Shown here in pieces: positions 34,559 through 43,189 of a stretch of 64,000 bases of DNA. Made by a program: the position numbers and the translations under genes. Below the pieces are notes generated by a model. The model made no database searches, was not told the DNA's origin, and saw only the letters and a program-made list of their open reading frames with translations. The DNA is from UBA2589 sp965223235 (lineage in GTDB: Bacteria; Gemmatimonadota; Gemmatimonadetes; Longimicrobiales; Gaopeijiaceae), in NCBI GenBank assembly GCA_965223235.1, contig CBDCVV010000016.1, positions 62,001 to 126,000 on the forward strand, read 5' to 3'. Each line of letters starts with the position of its first letter. The stretch's first letter is position 1.

Positions 34559-37012
34559 ATGGTCCACGATGATCGGGACGGGTACGACCCGTCGGAAGTC
34601 GAAGAGAAATGGCAGCGCCTCTGGGACGAGCGGGGCACGAATACGCACACGCTGGAGGAGCTACGGGACGCAGAGGACCCGTTCTATAACTTGATGATGT
34701 TCCCGTATCCCTCGGCTGAAGGGCTACACGTCGGGAACATCTACGCCTTTACGGGAGCCGACGCTCACGGGCGATACCAGCGTCTCTTGGGAAAAACGGT
34801 GTTCGAACCCATGGGTTTCGACGCGTTCGGAATTCACTCCGAGAACTTTGCGCTGAAGATCGGGACCCACCCGATGGACCTGATCCCTTCGAACATCGAG
34901 AACTTCACCCGCCAACTCCGGCGGATGGGGGGGATGTTCGATTGGCAACACGCCGTCGACACCACCGATCCCGCGTACTACAAGTGGACCCAATGGCTCT
35001 TCCTCCAATTCTTCAATAACGGATTGGCGGAGCGGAAGGAGGCGCCGGTCAACTGGTGTCCTTCCTGCATGACCGTGCTGGCGAACGAGCAGGTGATCTC
35101 GGGTCTCTGCGAGCGCTGTGACACTCCGGTCGAACAGCGGCGGATCGCCCAGTGGTTCTTCAAGATCTCAGAATACGCGCAGCGCTTGCTCGACAACCTG
35201 AGCCACATCGACTGGTCGCAGAAGACACTCAAACAACAGAACAACTGGATTGGTCGGAGCACCGGTGCTCAGCTGCACTTCCCGGTTGTCGATGCGAACG
35301 GAAGTGAGACGGGGGTCCGTGTCGAGGTGTACACGACTCGCCCCGATACTGTGTTCGGTGCGACGTATATCGTCCTTTCTCCGGAACATCCGCTCGTGGA
35401 GTCGGTGGTCGACGACGGATTGCGTGCACCTGTGTACGCGTACATCGACACCGCGGCGAAGAAAGACCTGGTCGCCCGCCAGAAGACGGACAAGACGAAG
35501 ACTGGGGTCCCGACGGGGGGCTTCTGTCGCAACCCGGCGAATGGCGAGCTAGTACCGATCTGGGTCGCCGACTACGTCCTCATGGAGTATGGGACCGGGG
35601 CGATTATGGCCGTGCCCGGCCACGACGAGCGCGACTTCGACTTCGCGACCCAGTTTGAGCTACCGATCGTTCGGGTCGTCGCGGGCCCCGACGACAAGGT
35701 GGATTCACCGCTGGAGGAAGCGTACGTCGGACCGGGCTCTTTGGTGAACTCGGGCGACTTCGACGGCATCGACGTGTCGGAGTCCGTCGAGGCCGTTACG
35801 GCGTGGGCTGCCGAGCAGGGTTGGGGTGAAGCGAAGGTGAATTTCCGGTTGCACGACTGGTGCATCTCCAGGCAGCGGTATTGGGGACCACCGATCCCGG
35901 TGGTTCACTGCGACGCGTGCGGTCCGGTCGGAGTCCCGGAGGACGAACTGCCTGTCGTGCTACCTCGGATCGATGACTTTCGGCCGGATGACTCCGGGAT
36001 CAGCCCGCTTGCTCGGGTGGAGTCGTGGTACCGCACGACGTGTCCGAAGTGCGGCGCTGACGCCCGAAGGGAGACCGATGTTTCGGACACCTTCCTCGAT
36101 TCGAGCTGGTACTTCCTCCGGTACCCGTCGACCGACTTCGACGATCGTCCATTTGACGAAGGACTGCTGAAGAAGTGGTTGCCGGTCGATACCTACATCG
36201 GTGGCAACGAGCACGCCGTCTTGCATCTGCTCTACTCTCGGTTTGTGACTATGGTGCTGAAGGACCTCGGGCACCTCGACTTCGAAGAGCCGTACGATGT
36301 CTTCCGTGCCCACGGAACGATCACGCACGAAGGCTCGAAGATGTCGAAGAGCCGGGGCAACGTCGTTCTGCCGGATCCGCTGATCCGCGAATTCGGGGCC
36401 GACACCTTCCGTATGTATCTCATGTTCCTAGGGCCCTTCGAGGAAGGTGGTGACTACCAGTCGACGGGTATCCAGGGCCCATACGGCTTTCTTCACCGAC
36501 TATGGAATACGGCGTTGTCAGCCACGGACGGAGAGCCGGATGCCGACGTCACGCGAAAGCTCCATCAAACGATCGAGAAGGTGACCGAGCAGATTCCTCA
36601 GCTCGGGTACAACACGGCGATCGCGGCGCTTATGGAGTACCTGAATACAGTGCGTGCGGGAGGCCGGAGTGCTGTGCGGGCCGAGGTAGAGCCGATTGTG
36701 GTCATGGTTGCTCCCTTTGCCCCTCATATCGCGGAGGAGCTTTGGGAGAGGCTCGGTCATTCAGAGAGCATCTTTTCCGGAAGAAATTGGCCGGAATTCG
36801 ATCCGGAGAAGACGATCGAATCGACGGTCGAGATCGCGATCCAAGTCAACGGAAAGTTGAGGGCTACGGTCTCGATGGCGGTCGACGCGACGGAGGAGGC
36901 GGTGGTCTCAGCGGCCAAAGCAGAAGAGAATGTCTCGAAGCATCTCGAAGGAAAGACAGAGCGACGCGTGGTCTTTGTCCCTGGCCGGCTCGTGAACTTT
37001 GTCGTCGGCTGA
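34559..37012 (+). CDS. leuS: Leucyl-tRNA synthetase, HVGN-type
   Basis: 817 residues; charges tRNA-Leu. The class I first motif is HVGN (FPYPSAEGLHVGNIYAFTGAD) instead of the usual HMGH, and KMSKS is intact (KMSKSRGNVV). The zinc-like insert VNWCPSCMTVLANEQ...CERCDTPVEQRR and a second CxxC pair (TTCPKCGAD) are present. The editing domain is complete: YTTRPDTVFGATY and YGTGAIMAVPGHDERDFDF. The C-terminal anticodon part ends IAIQVNGKLRATVSM. ATG 34559 is used. This matches a divergent LeuRS lineage seen in scattered phyla (from memory). Confidence 0.96.
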   Translation: MVHDDRDGYDPSEVEEKWQRLWDERGTNTHTLEELRDAEDPFYNLMMFPYPSAEGLHVGNIYAFTGADAHGRYQRLLGKTVFEPMGFDAFGIHSENFALKIGTHPMDLIPSNIENFTRQLRRMGGMFDWQHAVDTTDPAYYKWTQWLFLQFFNNGLAERKEAPVNWCPSCMTVLANEQVISGLCERCDTPVEQRRIAQWFFKISEYAQRLLDNLSHIDWSQKTLKQQNNWIGRSTGAQLHFPVVDANGSETGVRVEVYTTRPDTVFGATYIVLSPEHPLVESVVDDGLRAPVYAYIDTAAKKDLVARQKTDKTKTGVPTGGFCRNPANGELVPIWVADYVLMEYGTGAIMAVPGHDERDFDFATQFELPIVRVVAGPDDKVDSPLEEAYVGPGSLVNSGDFDGIDVSESVEAVTAWAAEQGWGEAKVNFRLHDWCISRQRYWGPPIPVVHCDACGPVGVPEDELPVVLPRIDDFRPDDSGISPLARVESWYRTTCPKCGADARRETDVSDTFLDSSWYFLRYPSTDFDDRPFDEGLLKKWLPVDTYIGGNEHAVLHLLYSRFVTMVLKDLGHLDFEEPYDVFRAHGTITHEGSKMSKSRGNVVLPDPLIREFGADTFRMYLMFLGPFEEGGDYQSTGIQGPYGFLHRLWNTALSATDGEPDADVTRKLHQTIEKVTEQIPQLGYNTAIAALMEYLNTVRAGGRSAVRAEVEPIVVMVAPFAPHIAEELWERLGHSESIFSGRNWPEFDPEKTIESTVEIAIQVNGKLRATVSMAVDATEEAVVSAAKAEENVSKHLEGKTERRVVFVPGRLVNFVVG

Positions 37013-37069
37013 CCCGATCGAAGGTCCGCAGCTCGGTGACTGCCTCCCAACTTCTACTCTTAGTGTGAC

Positions 37070-39103
37070 ATGAATTCCACGCAGAAGCTGGCAATCGACG
37101 CCATCCGCGTTCTATCGATGGACGCTGTTCAGAAAGCGAACTCTGGCCATCCGGGTACTCCGATGGCGTTGGCGCCGGTCGGCTACGCGCTTTTTCACGG
37201 GCAGTTGCGGCATAACCCACGGGATCCCGGCTGGGTGAACCGTGATCGCTTCATTCTCTCCGTCGGGCATGCGTCGATGCTCATCTACTCACTACTCCAC
37301 CTCAGTGGGTACGACGTGAGCGAGGAGGACATTCGCAACTTCCGCCAATGGGGCTCTCCGACTGCCGGGCATCCCGAGTTCGGGCATGTGCCGGGTGTGG
37401 AGATGACCACAGGTCCGTTAGGGCAGGGGGTCGCTACGTCTGTCGGGTTCGCGCTCGCCGAGCGCTGGCTTGCCCGTCGGTTCAATCGGCCCGGCCACGA
37501 GATCGTGGACCACCACACCATCGCGCTTTGCTCCGATGGCGACGTGATGGAGGGTGTGTCTCATGAGGCGGCTGCCATCGCGGGTCATCAGGGGCTCGGA
37601 AAGCTCATCTGGATCTTCGATGACAACCGTATCACGATCGAAGGAGGTACGGACCTCTCGACCTCCACGGACCAGGGGGCTCGTTTCGAGGCTTATGGGT
37701 GGCACGTCGTGCGCGTCGACGATGGGAACGACGTCGCCGCGATTGAACGAGCGATCACCGAAGCGAAGGCCGAGCGCGTTCGTCCGACGCTGATCGTCCT
37801 CAGGACGACGATCGCGTACGGGAGTCCCGGCAAAGCGGGTACCTCGGCCTCGCACGGTGCCCCGCTCGGTGAAGACGAGATCGAGGCCACCAAGAAGAAT
37901 TTGGGATACCCGTCGCTCGAGCCCTTCTACGTCGACCCTGCGGCGCGTGACCATTGGAAGGAGACCGTGGCCCGGGGTGAGACAGCGCAGTCCGAGTGGA
38001 ACGACACTTTCCAGGCTTATTCCGCCGCACACCCGAGTCTGGCTGCAGAATTTCTGCAGATGGTCTCAGGAGCCCTCCCGGAGGGTTGGGATGCGGACCT
38101 TCCGACCTTCGCCGATGCCGAGGGGCCGGATGCGACTCGGGGGTGGTCTGGCAAGGTGATCCAAGGGATCGCTGCTCGTGTGCCGAACCTCGTCGGTGGC
38201 TCTGCTGACTTGGGCGGATCGAACAAGACGGACATCAAAGGAGCGGAGAGCCTTCTCCAAGGGAGCCCGGATGGTCGCGTCGTCCACTACGGCGTCCGGG
38301 AGCACGCCATGGGGGCGATCATGAACGGGATGACGCTTCATGGTGGCCTCCGACCGTACGGTGGGACCTTCCTCATCTTCTCCGACTACATGCGGCCCGC
38401 GATCCGGCTGGCCGGCCTCATGGGGCAACCGGTCGTCTACGTCTTCACCCACGACTCGATCGGCCTCGGAGAGGATGGACCCACGCACCAGCCGATCGAG
38501 CAGCTCGCGACTCTTCGTGCGATCCCTAATGTCTTGGACCTCCGGCCCGCCGACGGTCCGGAGACCGCTGAAGCGTGGCGCGTCGCCATGGAGAGGAGTA
38601 GCGGCCCGTCCTTCCTCGCGCTGAGTCGCCAGAAGGTACCGCTGCTCGACCGCACGAACGGCGACGATGATCACCTGGTTGCCTCGGCGACCGGCCTTCG
38701 GAATGGAGCCTACATCCTAGTAGAGGCCGACGGCGGAGATCCGGAGTGCATCTTGATCGCGAGCGGGACCGAGGTCGGCCTGGCCCTCGAGGCAAGGAAC
38801 GTCCTCCAGGAGGCGGGCACCGCGACACGCGTCGTGAGCATGCCGAGTTGGAAGCTCTTCGAAGAGCAGACCGCTGCGTACCGAGATTCGATCCTTCCCC
38901 CCTCTGTTTCTTCGCGAGTTGCGATCGAAGCTGGGAGCACCTTCGGGTGGCGCCGCTGGGTCGGTGACCGTGGTCGGTGCGTCGGGTTGGACTCTTTCGG
39001 GGCCTCTGCACCAGCGGAGGTCCTCTTCGAGAAGTTCGGGTTCACGACAGAAGCCGTCGTTTCGGCCGCCCGCGAGTCGCTTGCGGAGGCTCCCGCTTCG
39101 TAA
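37070..39103 (+). CDS. tkt: Transketolase
   Basis: 677 residues, normal length. It moves two-carbon units in the pentose phosphate pathway with thiamine diphosphate. N-terminal AIRVLSMDAVQKANSGHPGTPM, the TPP motif GDVMEGVSHEAAAIAGHQGLGKLI...DDNRITIEG, the catalytic histidine stretch SHGAPLG, and second-domain YVFTHDSIGLGEDGPTHQPIEQL are all present. It begins 57 bases after leuS. No ribosome site stands out beyond the AT-rich TTCTACTCTTAGTG. Cytoplasmic; likely constitutive. Confidence 0.97.
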   Translation: MNSTQKLAIDAIRVLSMDAVQKANSGHPGTPMALAPVGYALFHGQLRHNPRDPGWVNRDRFILSVGHASMLIYSLLHLSGYDVSEEDIRNFRQWGSPTAGHPEFGHVPGVEMTTGPLGQGVATSVGFALAERWLARRFNRPGHEIVDHHTIALCSDGDVMEGVSHEAAAIAGHQGLGKLIWIFDDNRITIEGGTDLSTSTDQGARFEAYGWHVVRVDDGNDVAAIERAITEAKAERVRPTLIVLRTTIAYGSPGKAGTSASHGAPLGEDEIEATKKNLGYPSLEPFYVDPAARDHWKETVARGETAQSEWNDTFQAYSAAHPSLAAEFLQMVSGALPEGWDADLPTFADAEGPDATRGWSGKVIQGIAARVPNLVGGSADLGGSNKTDIKGAESLLQGSPDGRVVHYGVREHAMGAIMNGMTLHGGLRPYGGTFLIFSDYMRPAIRLAGLMGQPVVYVFTHDSIGLGEDGPTHQPIEQLATLRAIPNVLDLRPADGPETAEAWRVAMERSSGPSFLALSRQKVPLLDRTNGDDDHLVASATGLRNGAYILVEADGGDPECILIASGTEVGLALEARNVLQEAGTATRVVSMPSWKLFEEQTAAYRDSILPPSVSSRVAIEAGSTFGWRRWVGDRGRCVGLDSFGASAPAEVLFEKFGFTTEAVVSAARESLAEAPAS

Positions 39104-39133
39104 CCAAGAGGTGACCGCGACGTAGGAGTTCGC

Positions 39134-39865
39134 GTGAAGCCAGGACTCCGTGTTGCCGTTTTCGCCGGTCTTACTTGGGTCGGTCTGCACCCGAGTGTCG
39201 GGTATGCGCAGACGATTCAGGGCAGAGTCGTGGAGCGGGGGAGCGAGGAGGGGATCCCTTCGACACTCGTCCGACTCGTTTCCGACGCGGGGGAGGATCA
39301 TTCGATCACAGCCGCGGACTCTTCCGGTTTCTATGAACTCCGTGCTCCCCAGCCCGGAACGTTCCGTATCGTCGCCGAGCGCATCGGCTTCGACGACTTC
39401 GAGACCCCTTTACTCTCCGTCGAGAACCCCGACGGCGTGTATCCGGTCGACCTCCTCATGGACCGATCACCGGTCCCGATTCGTGGACTCGAGGTCACGG
39501 CAGAGCAAGTCGACCAACGTCTCAAGTCGATGACCGGGATCGACCCCACATCGATGAGGTGGCGACCTCTCACGCGGCAGGATCTCATCGGGCACGCGGA
39601 GCGAGCGCACGACCTCACCTCTTTAATGCGTTGGAGGAGCTTCGCGGCGATCGAGGTGATCGTGTACGACGACGGCCCCTGTTACCTGATGCGGAGGTAC
39701 CGACTGTGCCTGCCCGTCTACCTCAACGGTTTCCGCCTCTCGGCCGACCTGTACGACATCGTCCCACTCGACATGCTACAGGCCGCCGTTGTGATCTCCC
39801 CCACCGAGTCGACGATCTACCCGGAGGGCGGGGTGCTCCTCTTCACCGACGGTTGGATTCGGTGA
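39134..39865 (+). CDS. Secreted carboxypeptidase-regulatory-like protein, paralogue 1
   Basis: 243 residues. GTG 39134 has TAGGAG five bases upstream. A signal peptide (ending GYAQ) is followed by a transthyretin-like carboxypeptidase regulatory domain (TIQGRVVERGSEEGIPSTLV...DSSGFYELRAPQPGTFRI). Then comes a plug-like C-terminal part ending in a YLNGFRLSADLYDIVPLDML segment and a closing strand. This resembles the N-terminal end of a TonB-dependent receptor without its barrel. It is followed by a homologous gene overlapping in GTGA. Role unknown. Confidence 0.75.
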   Translation: MKPGLRVAVFAGLTWVGLHPSVGYAQTIQGRVVERGSEEGIPSTLVRLVSDAGEDHSITAADSSGFYELRAPQPGTFRIVAERIGFDDFETPLLSVENPDGVYPVDLLMDRSPVPIRGLEVTAEQVDQRLKSMTGIDPTSMRWRPLTRQDLIGHAERAHDLTSLMRWRSFAAIEVIVYDDGPCYLMRRYRLCLPVYLNGFRLSADLYDIVPLDMLQAAVVISPTESTIYPEGGVLLFTDGWIR

Positions 39866-40647
39866 GGCGGGGCGTGAACTCTCGGTGCGAACGCCGCGAC
39901 CGGACCCTGTTGAGGCTTGCCGGCGTTCCCGTCGCTCTCTGCTGCGCGCTCGTGGCGCTGCCCGGAAGTGTTGTCGCCCAAACCTTCGAAGGGCGTGTGC
40001 TCGAGCAGCGTGGTGAACGGCCGGTGAGCACGGCGCTCGTGCGACTCCTAGACGACGAGGGTGGGGAGGTGGCTCTCTCGATCGCGGACTCGGCCGGGTT
40101 CTACAGAGTCTCCGCCGGTGCGCCCGGCGTGTATCGTCTCGAGGCCGCTCGGCTCGGATTCCATCGCGTGGAGAGCCCGCTGCTCGAGGCTGGGTCTGAG
40201 GATGGCGTGTACCCCATCGACCTCCTCATGACCGCCGCACCCGTCGAGTTACCCGGCTTCACGGTTCTTACGAACAGGGTCCCGGACGAGGTCGCCGATC
40301 GGCAGATCCAGCTGATGACCGGGTTGAGCCCGCGGTCATTGCGAGTCGAGCCCATCCGCTATGAGCGTCTCCTCGACCACGCAGAACGAGGACATGACCT
40401 CGAAGCGATGATGCGGTGGACGAACGAAGCTGGAATCGTGACACGGTCCACCACCGATGGACCCTGCTTTCAGGTACGTGGCCGGAGCTGTCTGCCGGTG
40501 TACTTGAACGGTGCGGCCATCAGTCTCGAGATCGTGAGCGTGATTCCACTCGACATGCTACACACCGCGGTCATCCTCTACCCGAACGAATCTGCAGTGT
40601 ACAATGCAGGAGCGATCCTCCTCTATACGGAGGGGTGGGTTCGGTAG
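39862..40647 (+). CDS. Secreted carboxypeptidase-regulatory-like protein, paralogue 2
   Basis: 261 residues. GTG 39862 overlaps the previous stop (GTGA). It shares the design of its neighbour: signal peptide (ending GSVVAQ), regulatory-like domain TFEGRVLEQRGERPVSTALV...DSAGFYRVSAGAPGVYRL, a middle IDLLMTAAPVELPGF and C-terminal GPCFQVRGRSCLPVYLNG with ISLEIVSVIPLDMLHTAVI. Two cysteines flank the YLNG strand in both, so a disulfide is likely. A barrel-less plug fold would suggest a role at the outer membrane (inference). Confidence 0.75.
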   Translation: MRRGVNSRCERRDRTLLRLAGVPVALCCALVALPGSVVAQTFEGRVLEQRGERPVSTALVRLLDDEGGEVALSIADSAGFYRVSAGAPGVYRLEAARLGFHRVESPLLEAGSEDGVYPIDLLMTAAPVELPGFTVLTNRVPDEVADRQIQLMTGLSPRSLRVEPIRYERLLDHAERGHDLEAMMRWTNEAGIVTRSTTDGPCFQVRGRSCLPVYLNGAAISLEIVSVIPLDMLHTAVILYPNESAVYNAGAILLYTEGWVR

Positions 40648-40756
40648 AGCCCCCCGGTTGCGGGCAGTATCAAAGCGAAGAGGCCACGCTTGCCCCAGGG
40701 GTTGGAACGGTCGTACGCTGCGCCCATGACGCTCCTCCCCCCCTAAGGAGTACTTC

Positions 40757-41317
40757 ATGGGCTTTCTCCTCTCCATGTGGCTTCCGATCGTCCTTTCGGG
40801 CGTCGCGGTATTCGTCGCGAGTTCTGTCATTCACATGGTGCTCGGGTACCACAAGCACGACTTCACCCCCGTACCCGATGAAGAGGCCGCCCGGAATGCG
40901 ATGCGGCCCCTGGCCATTCCACCCGGTGACTACGTCATCCCTTATGCCGGCAGCATGGAGGCGATGAACTCAGACGAGTACAAGGCGAAGGTATCGGAGG
41001 GGCCAGTGATCTTCTTCACCGCGCTGCGGTCGGAAGACATGAGCAGCATGGGAACGCAGCTGACCCAATGGTTCGGGTACTGCGTCTTCGCGAGCGCGGT
41101 AGCCGCGTATGTGGCTGGCTTCGCTCTGGCTGGCGGTGCCGACTACATGGGAGTCTTTCGCATCACGAGCGTCGTCGCATTCTGCTGCTACGCGATGGCT
41201 CACCCTCAACGGTCGATCTGGTACAAGCAGAAGTGGGGCACTACCGGTCGCAACATGTTCGACGGTCTCGTTTACTCGCTCCTCACGGGCGGAATCTTTG
41301 GCTGGCTGGTCTCCTGA
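40757..41317 (+). CDS. Multi-pass membrane protein of unknown function
   Basis: 186 residues with about four transmembrane helices: LPIVLSGVAVFVASSVIHMVL at the N-terminus, then a long loop (residues 33-90), and helices in WFGYCVFASAVAAYVAGFAL, ITSVVAFCCYAMAH and YSLLTGGIFGWLVS. AAGGAG lies seven bases before ATG 40757. I have seen proteins of this type only as conserved hypotheticals; no catalytic motif is visible. Confidence 0.7.
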   Translation: MGFLLSMWLPIVLSGVAVFVASSVIHMVLGYHKHDFTPVPDEEAARNAMRPLAIPPGDYVIPYAGSMEAMNSDEYKAKVSEGPVIFFTALRSEDMSSMGTQLTQWFGYCVFASAVAAYVAGFALAGGADYMGVFRITSVVAFCCYAMAHPQRSIWYKQKWGTTGRNMFDGLVYSLLTGGIFGWLVS

Positions 41318-41335
41318 GTCACTCTGGCCCTGGGG

Positions 41336-42151
41336 TTAGGGACCCTCGGCCGATCCTCGCCTCGCGATCTCCAGTAGTTCATCGGAGTCGATCTCTCCGA
41401 CGAGTGCTTGCTCTACGGACGGGGACGCCCACGTGACGACTGGCATGACCGGAGCGGTGCCCGGGCGATGCGGGGAGATCGCAGGTAACCGCGACGTCGA
41501 ACCCTCTCTTGGTACCACGTAATGGGAGATCTCGAGATCTCCCTTCTTGTACACGATCATCGCTCCCCGCCGCCCCTCGAGTAGACAGATTTCGGCTCGC
41601 TCGAGGCTGAGGCCGGCGAGTTGGATCGGTCGAATTCGGAAGCCGAGCTCACGTTCGAGGAATCGAGTCACTTGGGCCGGATCGTTCGTGACGATGTGAT
41701 CCTCACCGACCGCTCGTCGGAGGTAGTCTTCGACGAAGACATCGCCCGGAGCGTACGACGTGGGTGCCGGGGCGCGCACGATCGTGATACCGGCTACCAC
41801 AACCGCTATCGCCACAATCAAAGCCACCCATTCGCGCCGTCTATGTACCGGCAGCGGCGATTGGATCCGATCCACTTCCTGAGGGGCATCGATCCGGAAA
41901 CGAGAGGCCGACTCTTGCTGGACACCACCCGGCTGCCGAAGGGCGGCCTCGATCTCGCCTCGAAGTGCCTTCGGCGCTTCCACATCCTTCGCGCGATCGT
42001 ACGCATCCAGAAGGCGCCTGTCTTGGCGGAAGTACGACACGCAGCACTCGCAGGTGGCCAAATGCTCCCTGGCTGCCTGCAAGTCGTCTCCCACGATCCG
42101 CAGTCTTTCTGGCGGCCAAAGGAGTTGGCGAGCTCGCTGGCAATCCATCAC
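41336..42151 (-). CDS. Zinc-finger anti-sigma-like membrane protein without adjacent sigma gene
   Basis: 271 residues. The N-terminus has MDCQRARQLLW and HLATCECC, matching the HxxxCxxC zinc anti-sigma motif of the ZAS type. One transmembrane helix lies near 108-126 (EWVALIVAIAVVVAGITIV), then a periplasmic domain of about 140 residues (FLERELGFRIRPIQLAG...GRRGAMIVYKKGDLEISHYVV). No sigma factor gene is adjacent within the window, so it is an orphan or pairs with a sigma elsewhere. Confidence 0.7.
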   Translation of the reverse strand: MMDCQRARQLLWPPERLRIVGDDLQAAREHLATCECCVSYFRQDRRLLDAYDRAKDVEAPKALRGEIEAALRQPGGVQQESASRFRIDAPQEVDRIQSPLPVHRRREWVALIVAIAVVVAGITIVRAPAPTSYAPGDVFVEDYLRRAVGEDHIVTNDPAQVTRFLERELGFRIRPIQLAGLSLERAEICLLEGRRGAMIVYKKGDLEISHYVVPREGSTSRLPAISPHRPGTAPVMPVVTWASPSVEQALVGEIDSDELLEIARRGSAEGP

Positions 42152-42234
42152 GTACTGATCCTGACCCCGTTTCTACATTCACTCGGCCCGCTTTGGCCGG
42201 CTCCCATCCAATACAAGCAAGGGAGATTTGGTTC

Positions 42235-42996
42235 TCACGACGCCTTGCTCAACTCCCCGAGAGCGGGAGGAAGCGGAGGAGCGCGTCGCGTCGGGGGCGC
42301 GTCGGGTCGCCGAGCGTGGACCGGTTCATGGTACATCCGATTCGGGAGGCAGCCGGCCCGGCGGGCCCACTCCCGCCACGACGGACCGTGACCGCCCGCT
42401 CCGCCCGTCAACCAATCAGCAGCGTGGGCCATCTCGTGTAGGAGAGTGTCGATTCGCTCGGCACCGTTCCCAGGGAGCATCAGGTCCACGTTGAGAGCGA
42501 TCTCGTCCACGCGTCGTTGTCCGTCTTCGGATTCAGACGGGAGCATGTGTCCGAGGCGGGAGGACATGCGTTCGCTCAATCGTATGGGGACGTCGGCTGG
42601 GAGTATGTTGTCAAAGCGCGTAGTGTTGAAGTACGTGTACGCTGCGCGCAGGTAGGTCCGCTGGCCATCCGTACCGCAACAGCGAGTGCCGGCCTTGGTG
42701 GCGTCACTCGCCGCGTCAGCGCGAGCCTTCGCGAGCGCCCGAATCAGGGTGGGCCACTCAACGATCATCTTGGAAGCAGCTTTCGCTTCGCGGGACCCGG
42801 TGCCCCCTTCTCGTACCACTGTCGCGAATGCGTCGAGGAGTGCGGCGTCAGCTTCGCCGTAGGCGGCGTGGACGTTGAGAACCGTTCCCCGCTGCGTCAG
42901 CGACCAGACGGTGCTGCGGTTATTCCGGAATGATACGCGCCTTATTCGCGTGGCGCCGCGCAAATGGAGTGCGTGCAGGAAGTCAGCCGTTGTCAT
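42235..42996 (-). CDS. SprT-like zinc metalloprotease-domain protein
   Basis: 253 residues from ATG 42996 (MTTADFLHALHLRGATRIRR); an ATG at 43059 would add 21 residues. The zinc motif HEMAHAADWLTGGAGGHGPSW gives HExxH plus the downstream histidine, as in SprT/Spartan proteins, which cleave DNA-crosslinked proteins or act as zinc chaperones. No signal peptide. The upstream helical part resembles other bacterial SprT-domain proteins. It is divergent from the H1-like gene; a role on DNA would fit that neighbour (inference). Confidence 0.8.
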   Translation of the reverse strand: MTTADFLHALHLRGATRIRRVSFRNNRSTVWSLTQRGTVLNVHAAYGEADAALLDAFATVVREGGTGSREAKAASKMIVEWPTLIRALAKARADAASDATKAGTRCCGTDGQRTYLRAAYTYFNTTRFDNILPADVPIRLSERMSSRLGHMLPSESEDGQRRVDEIALNVDLMLPGNGAERIDTLLHEMAHAADWLTGGAGGHGPSWREWARRAGCLPNRMYHEPVHARRPDAPPTRRAPPLPPALGELSKAS

Positions 42997-43139
42997 GGTC
43001 TTACGGCACTGTCCGAGTGCTCGGAGTGAGATCGACTCATACACCGCATATAGTATCACCGGTCAGTTGGTCGTACAGGATACAGTAGTCGTCTATGCCG
43101 CTCCTATTGCGTACCGAGGCCGGATGCTGTTTCGTTCGA

Positions 43140-43168
43140 TTGACCCCACACTCACCGGCACGGACAAT
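43140..43168 (+). promoter_or_regulatory. Candidate sigma70 promoter of the H1-like gene
   Basis: TTGACC (43140-43145) and GACAAT (43163-43168) separated by 17 bases, 22 bases before the GTG start, with GGAGG at 43178. It is a fair match to the -35/-10 consensus; there is no experimental evidence. Confidence 0.5.
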
Positions 43169-43189
43169 CCAGTTCTCGGAGGAACACTC

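Noticed and set aside
42875..43189. Upstream extension of the H1-like protein
   Set aside because: It overlaps the divergent SprT-like gene; composition changes sharply at GTG 43190, which has GGAGG upstream.
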